DNA from: Flavobacteriales bacterium
Lineage (GTDB): Bacteria; Bacteroidota; Bacteroidia; Flavobacteriales_D; Sanyastnellaceae
DNA: 18,800 nucleotides
Direction: 5' to 3'
NCBI GenBank assembly: GCA_947464885.1
Contig: CANHYZ010000005.1
Location: 1 to 18,800, forward strand
Positions 13,541-18,800 of the stretch are shown piece by piece. Each line of letters opens with the position of its first letter. Position 1 is the stretch's first letter. The notes under the pieces are model-generated. The model was not told the origin of the DNA. It saw nothing but the letters and a program-made list of their open reading frames with translations, and ran no database searches. The position numbers were made by a program, and so were the translations under genes.

Positions 13541-14488
13541 ATGCTCAACCGACGACAAATACGCATCAAGACGATGCAAATCATCTTCGCTTACTACAGC
13601 GAAGACAAACCCGATGTGGTGAAATATGAGAAGATTCTCTTCGAAAGTTTCAACCGTTTTCGTGATCTCTACATTGCGCTTTTGCTCTTGCCCGCTGAAA
13701 TGCAGGCCAAGGCTATTGAGAAGATAGAGGCGGGAATGAACAAGAAGCTTCCCGCGCACGAAGATTTGCATCCAAACACGAAGTTCGTAACCAATAATTT
13801 GGTACGAATTCTAGCCAACAGTAAGGTGTTGGATAAAGTCTCCAATGAAATCCATATTCGTTGGAGAGACAACGATGATCTCTTGAGGTCGATGTTCAAA
13901 TCGCTGATTGAGTCGGAAGATTACAAGGAATACATGGCGTCTAAAGAGCGTGGCTTCGAGCATGATCGCGACTTTTTATTGCGCTTTCTACGCCGCGAGC
14001 TCATCAACTTCGAGCACATGCACGACTGGTTGGAGGAAATCGGTATTTTCTGGAATGATGACCTCGATTTGGCTTCAAGTATGGCACTCAAGACGCTAAA
14101 AACGATCAAGGAGAGTGACAACGATATTACATTGATGCCGCTGTGGAAGGCTGATGATGATGAAGAGGAGTATACCAAGCAATTGTTCCGCAGAACGCTT
14201 GCACTTGGAGCTGAAAGTGAAAAGATGATTGCTGATAACGCTCCCAATTGGGAAGCGGATCGTATCGCTACAATGGATATGGTCATCCTGAAAATGGCTT
14301 TGGCTGAAGCGCAAACCTTCGAATCAATCCCGTTAAAGGTGACCATGAACGAGTATATCGAGTTGGCGAACTATTATAGTACTCCCAAAAGCAACGTCTT
14401 CATCAATGGATTGCTGGAGACACTCTTCAGCAAACTCATGTCCGATGGAAAGATCAATAAGATTGGTCGTGGTTTGATTGATGCCTGA
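13541..14488 (+). CDS. nusB: Transcription antitermination factor NusB, long Bacteroidota form
   Basis: A 315-residue protein whose C-terminal third is the NusB fold: NAPNWEADRIATMDMVILKMALAE, then IPLKVTMNEYIELANYYSTPKSNVFINGLL and a basic end (KINKIGRGL). NusB binds boxA RNA with NusE/S10 and promotes antitermination in rRNA operons. E. coli NusB is about 140 residues; Bacteroidota proteins carry an extra N-terminal helical region of ~170 residues, seen here (MLNRRQIRIKTMQIIFAYYS..., with the Arg-rich RNA-binding start retained). A run of acidic residues (KADDDEEEYTKQLF) precedes the core. It lies between the dehydrogenase (24 nt) and miaA (15 nt), the same strand, consistent with an operon. 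Confidence 0.95.
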   Translation: MLNRRQIRIKTMQIIFAYYSEDKPDVVKYEKILFESFNRFRDLYIALLLLPAEMQAKAIEKIEAGMNKKLPAHEDLHPNTKFVTNNLVRILANSKVLDKVSNEIHIRWRDNDDLLRSMFKSLIESEDYKEYMASKERGFEHDRDFLLRFLRRELINFEHMHDWLEEIGIFWNDDLDLASSMALKTLKTIKESDNDITLMPLWKADDDEEEYTKQLFRRTLALGAESEKMIADNAPNWEADRIATMDMVILKMALAEAQTFESIPLKVTMNEYIELANYYSTPKSNVFINGLLETLFSKLMSDGKINKIGRGLIDA

Positions 14489-14503
14489 TAATTGCGCGTC
14501 TGT

Positions 14504-15355
14504 ATGAAGAAGCTCATCGTCGTTCTGGGACCTACCGCAGTCGGCAAAACCGCTTATGCTATCCGACTTGCGCAATCGCTGAGCACGGAAATCATTTCTG
14601 CGGATTCTCGTCAGATCTACAAGGAGCTCAACATTGGAGCAGCTCGTCCGTCAGTGGACGAACTCCAAACAGTTCCCCATCATTTTATCGCCACGGCATC
14701 CGTTCACGATGAATACAGCGCCGGTCGCTATGAACGAGAGGCGCTGGCCACCGTCCATGATTTATTTCATCGACATGATACGCTCGTCTGTTGCGGTGGC
14801 AGTATGCTTTACGTTGACGCACTCATCAACGGATTGGATGAATTACCGAAGGACAAGGAGGTACGCACTGCATGGTCGAATCGCCTGCGCGACGAGGGAA
14901 TTAGCGTGTTGCAAGAGGCCTTGCGTGAGGTTGATCCGGTATATCACGCTCAAGTCGATTTACAGAACCCACATCGGCTGATTCGTGCCCTGGAAGTATG
15001 CACCGTGTCGGGAAAGAAGTATTCGGATCTGCGTTTGACATCGGCCAGGCCGCGTGATTTTGAAGTGGAGAAAATCGGACTGGATATGCCACGCGAACAG
15101 TTGTATAAGCGCATTGACGAGCGTGTTGATGTCATGATGGAATCTGGATTGCTGAGTGAGGTCAAAGCCCTTTTGCCCCATCGTAGTCTGCAGGCGCTAA
15201 ATACGGTTGGTTACAAGGAACTCTTTGATTACATCGATGGTCAATGCTCGCTTGAGGAAGCTGTGACCAAGATCAAACAACACACACGCAATTTTGCCAA
15301 ACGGCAGCTTACCTGGTGGCGAAGGGATCAGAGCATCCGATGGGAGGGGCAATAG
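14504..15355 (+). CDS. miaA: tRNA dimethylallyltransferase MiaA
   Basis: A 283-residue enzyme that transfers a dimethylallyl group to A37 of tRNAs reading UNN codons. Features in order: P-loop GPTAVGKT (residues 9-16), ISADSRQIYKELNIGAARP (32-50 region), GGSMLYVDALINGLDELP, NPHRLIRALEV, then TVGYKELFDYIDG and the tRNA-binding end RNFAKRQLTWWRRD. GGSMLY in place of the GGTGLY seen in E. coli appears to be an ordinary variant. The frame is open to a TTG at 14492, but the ATG at 14504 places MKKLIVVLGPT directly at the first strand and is the better start. It is the last gene of the dehydrogenase-nusB-miaA run; the next gene starts 75 nt later. Confidence 0.97.
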   Translation: MKKLIVVLGPTAVGKTAYAIRLAQSLSTEIISADSRQIYKELNIGAARPSVDELQTVPHHFIATASVHDEYSAGRYEREALATVHDLFHRHDTLVCCGGSMLYVDALINGLDELPKDKEVRTAWSNRLRDEGISVLQEALREVDPVYHAQVDLQNPHRLIRALEVCTVSGKKYSDLRLTSARPRDFEVEKIGLDMPREQLYKRIDERVDVMMESGLLSEVKALLPHRSLQALNTVGYKELFDYIDGQCSLEEAVTKIKQHTRNFAKRQLTWWRRDQSIRWEGQ

Positions 15356-15430
15356 AAATAGCGAAGGTGTTCCCCCTACATGATGAACCATTTACCTCTC
15401 GACATGTTTTAAGCCATATAAAAGAACCCA

Positions 15431-16006
15431 ATGAAAACTGCACTTATTCTTATTGCCATCATCGCCTCAGCCGCAGTGGCCTACAGTTTCAGAAATAAAG
15501 TAACCCCCGAAAAAAAAGCCGCCATGATCGCAGCCACACCCAAATCCTTTTACGATTTATCCTACACGGATATCAACGGTAAAACCGTTAGCATGGCCGA
15601 TTACAAAGGCAAGTATGTACTCTGTGTGAACGTGGCCAGCAAGTGCGGTCACACTCCACAATACAGCAAGCTTGAAGCCCTGTATGAGAAGCACAAGGGT
15701 AAGTTAGTCATTATCGGTTTTCCTTGTAATCAATTTCTAGGACAAGAGCCCGGATCAGAAAACGAAATCCAGGAGTTCTGCACGAAGAACTACGGCGTTA
15801 CGTTTCCGCTTGCTTCCAAGGTTGATGTGAAAGGAAATAACCAACATCCTGTATACACCTGGTTGATGAATAAGGAATCTAATGGAGTATCCGATGACAA
15901 AGTGGAGTGGAACTTCCACAAAGTATTGGTTTCTCCTGAAGGACAATGGCTGAAGGCGTTTTCTGCCGGAAGCGATCCAATGGATGTAGAGGCTTCAATC
16001 AAGTAA
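15431..16006 (+). CDS. Glutathione peroxidase-family (thioredoxin-type) peroxidase with N-terminal anchor
   Basis: A 191-residue thiol peroxidase that reduces hydroperoxides. Family motifs are complete: NVASKCGHTPQY with peroxidatic Cys72 in place of selenocysteine, FPCNQFLGQEPG with Gln105, and WNFHKVLV with Trp160-Asn161, together the catalytic tetrad. Cys99 and Cys117 (EFCTKNYG) match the second and third Cys of thioredoxin-dependent members, so Cys117 is the likely resolving Cys and thioredoxin rather than glutathione the likely reductant. Residues 1-19 (MKTALILIAIIASAAVAYS) form a signal peptide or membrane anchor, placing the enzyme in the periplasm. I see no clear promoter in the 75 nt after miaA. 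Confidence 0.94.
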   Translation: MKTALILIAIIASAAVAYSFRNKVTPEKKAAMIAATPKSFYDLSYTDINGKTVSMADYKGKYVLCVNVASKCGHTPQYSKLEALYEKHKGKLVIIGFPCNQFLGQEPGSENEIQEFCTKNYGVTFPLASKVDVKGNNQHPVYTWLMNKESNGVSDDKVEWNFHKVLVSPEGQWLKAFSAGSDPMDVEASIK

Positions 16007-16119
16007 ATCCTAAAGCGTTCATCACGGCTCAACGTGACACCTCTCAGCGCATGACCTGAGCGGTACCCTTCTTCATGGCATAGCGGAAGCAGTAGTCTTG
16101 TTTCCTAAATATTAGTGCC

Positions 16120-17499
16120 ATGAAACAGATTACTATCTTATTGTTTGTTTTTGCTTTTAACACCTTTGTACATGCACAGAGCATTCCCAATGGTGACTTT
16201 GAGCATTGGACAAACTTTCACTTTTTGGAGCCAAACCAATGGCTCACTTCTAATGTCGAAACAATCCATAAGAATGAATGGATAACAGTTGTCCCTGTTC
16301 AAGGGGTGTCGGCGCAAGGTCATGGTGTTCGCATGATGACGGACGGAGAAAATGGTCGTGTAATGCCCGGTTATGTGAGCAACACCGGCGGTGACCCCAT
16401 CGAAGGTCAAGGCGGGGTACCCTACCATGATCGTCCCACATACCTGACCGGACACATGCGTTACCATACGCTCTATAATGACACCGCGCTCATCTTGGTC
16501 ACCTTTAAAAAGCAGGGTCTAATTATCAATCAGCACATTTTCAAGATTCACGGAGAGCAAACAGCTTGGCATCCGTTTGAGTATTTGTTGGCGGTGAACG
16601 AAACCCCTGATTCAGTCATATTCGCGGCGGTATCCAGTAATGTACTCAACGAGCAAGTGATGCAAACGGGCAGCTATTTGGATTTAGACGGCCTTGCCTT
16701 TACCGGTCGCTTCGTTACAGAGCAAATGCCTAATTCGGATTTTGACTTATGGGATTCACGCGATTTACACCACGCACAAGGTTGGAGGGTTGAAGGACTT
16801 GAGATGGATTGGACCGATGAAACGCCATATGGTGAGCGTGCTGTATGGATGTCTTCCTATTCCGATATGGATGGTCATGTGCATGCTTCAGGTGTTCGCA
16901 CAGGTGACATGAATGAATCAGGTGACTGGTTCGGTGGATTGCCTTATTCGGAACTTCTCGATACACTGACCGGCTATTACAAATACATCGCCGATGGAGA
17001 GGATGCCGGGCTTTTATCCCTTGAGATGCTTAGCGGTCTTGTAAGTTTGGGTGGGGCTTATTATCAGTTCTATCCGACGGAGAATTGGACCTATTTTGAA
17101 ATCCCGCTTCATTTATTTCAAGAGCCCGATACCCTTCGTCTGCAGCTGAGTTCGACTTCTTATCCGTTTGATGAGGCGTTGGATGGAAGTACGCTTTTCA
17201 TCGATAATTTGCAATTGAGTTCACAACCGCTGCTCATTCAATCGTCTATGAGTCAAGGATTGAAGCCTGCGTATCCCAATCCCGCTGTGGCATTGATTCA
17301 TGTTCCACTGCCCGAAGGTTTTAAAGGAGATGTGCTGCTTACGATGTACAATGAAGCCGGTGCAAGTGTCAAGCAAATGAATTTCCATCAGTCGGGATCA
17401 CTGTTGAGGGTGCCATTAGATGATATCCCATCTGGGCAATACATCTATGAAATTCAGGGTAGCCAGTGGCTGTACTCCGGCAAATTCACGAAGCGTTAG
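16120..17499 (+). CDS. T9SS-exported protein with two tandem galactose-binding-like lobes
   Basis: A 459-residue secreted protein. It has a signal peptide (MKQITILLFVFAFNTFVHAQ) and ends in a type A sorting domain: AYPNPAVALIHVPLP, MYNEAGASVKQMNF, IPSGQYIYEIQG and a terminal GKFTKR. The body is a duplication. IPNGDFEHWTNFHFLEPNQW near residue 22 corresponds to MPNSDFDLWDSRDLHHAQGW near residue 204, and each half continues with a beta-rich stretch containing TGHMRYH or TGYYKYI and a later Leu-Asp or Ile-Asp-Asn strand. This resembles jelly-roll carbohydrate-binding modules of PCMD type, but no catalytic motif is visible. It may bind glycans or matrix at the cell surface. The 113 nt upstream hold no clear promoter; TAGTCTTG near 16091 is one base off consensus. 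Confidence 0.82.
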   Translation: MKQITILLFVFAFNTFVHAQSIPNGDFEHWTNFHFLEPNQWLTSNVETIHKNEWITVVPVQGVSAQGHGVRMMTDGENGRVMPGYVSNTGGDPIEGQGGVPYHDRPTYLTGHMRYHTLYNDTALILVTFKKQGLIINQHIFKIHGEQTAWHPFEYLLAVNETPDSVIFAAVSSNVLNEQVMQTGSYLDLDGLAFTGRFVTEQMPNSDFDLWDSRDLHHAQGWRVEGLEMDWTDETPYGERAVWMSSYSDMDGHVHASGVRTGDMNESGDWFGGLPYSELLDTLTGYYKYIADGEDAGLLSLEMLSGLVSLGGAYYQFYPTENWTYFEIPLHLFQEPDTLRLQLSSTSYPFDEALDGSTLFIDNLQLSSQPLLIQSSMSQGLKPAYPNPAVALIHVPLPEGFKGDVLLTMYNEAGASVKQMNFHQSGSLLRVPLDDIPSGQYIYEIQGSQWLYSGKFTKR

Positions 17500-17539
17500 T
17501 AGGACATAACTTTTACGGCCTTCGATTGTTTTTGGATGG

Positions 17540-17686
17540 ATGCGTGGCGTAAAGAAGCAAAATTTACCGGAGAAGATTTGCTTGGTGTGTGGTCGACCGT
17601 TCACCTGGCGAAAGAAGTGGGAGCGTGTGTGGGAAGAGGTAAAGTATTGCAGTGATCACTGTCGGGCGCATCGTCCCAAAACATGA
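17540..17686 (+). CDS. DUF2256 small zinc-ribbon-like protein
   Basis: A 48-residue protein: MRGVKKQNLPEKICLVCGRP followed by FTWRKKWERVWEEVKYCSDH and CRAHRPKT. Four cysteines, Cys14/Cys17 (CLVC) and Cys37/Cys41 (CSDHC), form a probable zinc site around the FTWRKKW segment that defines DUF2256. The molecular function of the family is not known to me, but members commonly sit beside photolyase/cryptochrome-like genes, as here. The final ATGA (17683-17686) is both its stop and the start of the photolyase-related gene, so the two are translationally coupled. An overlapping ATG at 17536 is in another frame and gives no family match. Confidence 0.9.
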   Translation: MRGVKKQNLPEKICLVCGRPFTWRKKWERVWEEVKYCSDHCRAHRPKT

Positions 17687-18800
17687 AGGCCGTACTTGTA
17701 TTTCCGCATCAGCTATTCGAACAAACCCTTAACGTTGATGCCTCTTCTTATTGGTTGATTGAGGAGCACTTGTTTTTCAAACATGTTCAATTTCATCCAC
17801 TCAAGCTCGCCTATCATCGAGCAACAATGAAGATTTACGAACAGGAATTGATGCATGCGGATTACACGGTGCATTATGTGGAAAGCGCCGACGAACATTC
17901 AGATGTTCGTCGGCTTTTTCCTTTCTTGGCCGGACAGGGCGTAAAAGAGGTGCATGTCTATGATGTAGTGGATGACTGGCTTTCGCGTCGAATGCATTCT
18001 GCAGCACATCAACATGGGATTGTACTTCAGGTGCATCCATCGCCCATGTTTATGGAGACGGCAGAGGATGTTTTACACTACAGCAAGGGCAAAAAGCGTT
18101 TGTTTCATGCTGACTTTTATAAGCAGCAACGTTTGAAGCATCGGGTTCTGGTGGATAGCGATAATCAACCCGTTGGCGGGCAGTGGTCGTTTGATGCAGA
18201 GAATCGCAAGAAGTACCCGAAGGGCAAGCAGGCTCCGGCGTTGAATCCTTTACCTGCAGATGACCGCTGGAAGGATGCTTGTGATTACGTGCGACGTGAG
18301 TTTGCAAATCCGTACGATTTGCCCTTGGGCGACTTTCGCTATCCTATTGATCGCGCCGAGGCAAGACAATGGCTCAGTGACTTCTTGGAGACGCGTTTTG
18401 CGGAATTCGGCGAGTTTGAGGATGCAATTGTCAAAGGAGAGTTGGTGCTTCACCACAGTGTTTTGACACCCATGCTGAACATTGGTTTACTTACTCCGCA
18501 GGCGGTTGTTCGGGCCGCAATCGATTACGGTGCACGCCATGATGTGCCGCTGAATTCTTTGGAGGGCTTCATTCGTCAGGTGTTGGGGTGGAGGGAATAC
18601 ATCCGAATGGTCTACCAGTGGCGGGGAAGAGAAGAACGTACCCGAAATTTTTGGGGATTTGAACGTCCAATTCCGGAATCATTGTGGAAGGGAACCACAG
18701 GCATTGACCCGGTTGATGACACGATACGCAAGGTGCGCGAAACGGGATATTGTCATCACATCGAACGCCTCATGGTCATGGGTAATTTCATGTTGCTCAA
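17683..18800 (+). CDS. Iron-sulfur cryptochrome/photolyase-related protein (PhrB/DPRP type), 3' end outside window
   Basis: A 372-residue open frame running off the window; full-length relatives are ~500-520 residues, so about a quarter is missing. It belongs to the deoxyribodipyrimidine photolyase-related group (FeS-BCP), which contains FAD, a lumazine-type antenna and a 4Fe-4S cluster and repairs (6-4) photoproducts in the one well-studied case (Agrobacterium PhrB). The N-terminal alpha/beta domain begins KAVLVFPHQLFEQT and includes FFKHVQFHPLKLAYHRATMK. The helical FAD domain has WSFDAENRKKYPKG, LNSLEGFIRQVLGWREYIRMVYQW and GYCHHIERLMVMGNFMLL. Cys357 is the first cluster ligand and His358-His359-x-x-Arg362 is the family's HHxxR signature. 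The three other cluster cysteines would lie beyond the window. It overlaps the DUF2256 gene by 4 bp. Confidence 0.94.
   Translation, partial: MKAVLVFPHQLFEQTLNVDASSYWLIEEHLFFKHVQFHPLKLAYHRATMKIYEQELMHADYTVHYVESADEHSDVRRLFPFLAGQGVKEVHVYDVVDDWLSRRMHSAAHQHGIVLQVHPSPMFMETAEDVLHYSKGKKRLFHADFYKQQRLKHRVLVDSDNQPVGGQWSFDAENRKKYPKGKQAPALNPLPADDRWKDACDYVRREFANPYDLPLGDFRYPIDRAEARQWLSDFLETRFAEFGEFEDAIVKGELVLHHSVLTPMLNIGLLTPQAVVRAAIDYGARHDVPLNSLEGFIRQVLGWREYIRMVYQWRGREERTRNFWGFERPIPESLWKGTTGIDPVDDTIRKVRETGYCHHIERLMVMGNFMLL

Noticed and set aside
14460..14503. Upstream TTG start for miaA at 14492
   Set aside because: It adds four residues before the first beta strand; the ATG at 14504 gives the usual MKK-hydrophobic-GPT start.

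Overview
The window looks like chromosome from a Bacteroidota bacterium, probably of the Flavobacteriales type. The evidence is two proteins ending in type IX secretion (T9SS) sorting domains, an S46 dipeptidyl-peptidase, a long Bacteroidota-type NusB, and promoters of the TTG-N19/22-TAnnTTTG type that this phylum uses. No phage, transposase, rRNA or CRISPR array is visible. The sequence alone does not fix genus or species.

Layout. (1) Positions 1-386 hold the 3' end of a T9SS-exported protein. (2) Positions 387-1165 are the most unusual stretch. Short GC-rich palindromes about 48 nt apart are followed, on the minus strand, by an intact tRNA-Asp(GTC) with its own promoter and terminator, a small GIY-YIG nuclease-like gene, and then a degraded second copy of the tRNA 3' part plus the same terminator. 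(3) Positions 1252-6387 hold two divergent exported peptidases, an M16 zinc protease and an S46 protease with DPP11-type residues. (4) Positions 6396-7027 hold an MNT/HEPN (MntA/HepT-type) toxin-antitoxin pair in which both the nucleotidyltransferase motif and the tyrosine it would modify are altered. (5) Positions 7011-9697 (minus) hold a two-gene unit: a DUF5995-helical-cNMP-binding fusion coupled to an MpaB-type oxygenase. (6) Positions 9847-11392 hold a membrane-anchored DUF2459-like protein overlapping an exported alpha/beta-hydrolase-like protein. (7) Positions 11424-12338 hold a Crp/Fnr regulator and a pterin dehydratase, each with a recognisable promoter. (8) Positions 12413-15355 hold a likely housekeeping operon: leucine dehydrogenase-like enzyme, nusB, miaA. 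(9) Positions 15431-17499 hold a thioredoxin-type glutathione peroxidase and a two-lobed T9SS protein. (10) Positions 17540-18800 hold a tiny DUF2256 zinc protein overlapping the start of an iron-sulfur photolyase-related gene that runs off the window.

How the genes work together. The two peptidases plausibly feed peptide and amino-acid catabolism, and leucine dehydrogenase would deaminate branched-chain products. NusB and MiaA act in transcription and tRNA modification; the peroxidase and photolyase act in oxidative and light damage defence. The items most worth a second look are the tRNA/GIY-YIG/tRNA-remnant element, the co-degenerate HEPN-MNT pair, and the DUF5995-cNBD/MpaB pair.
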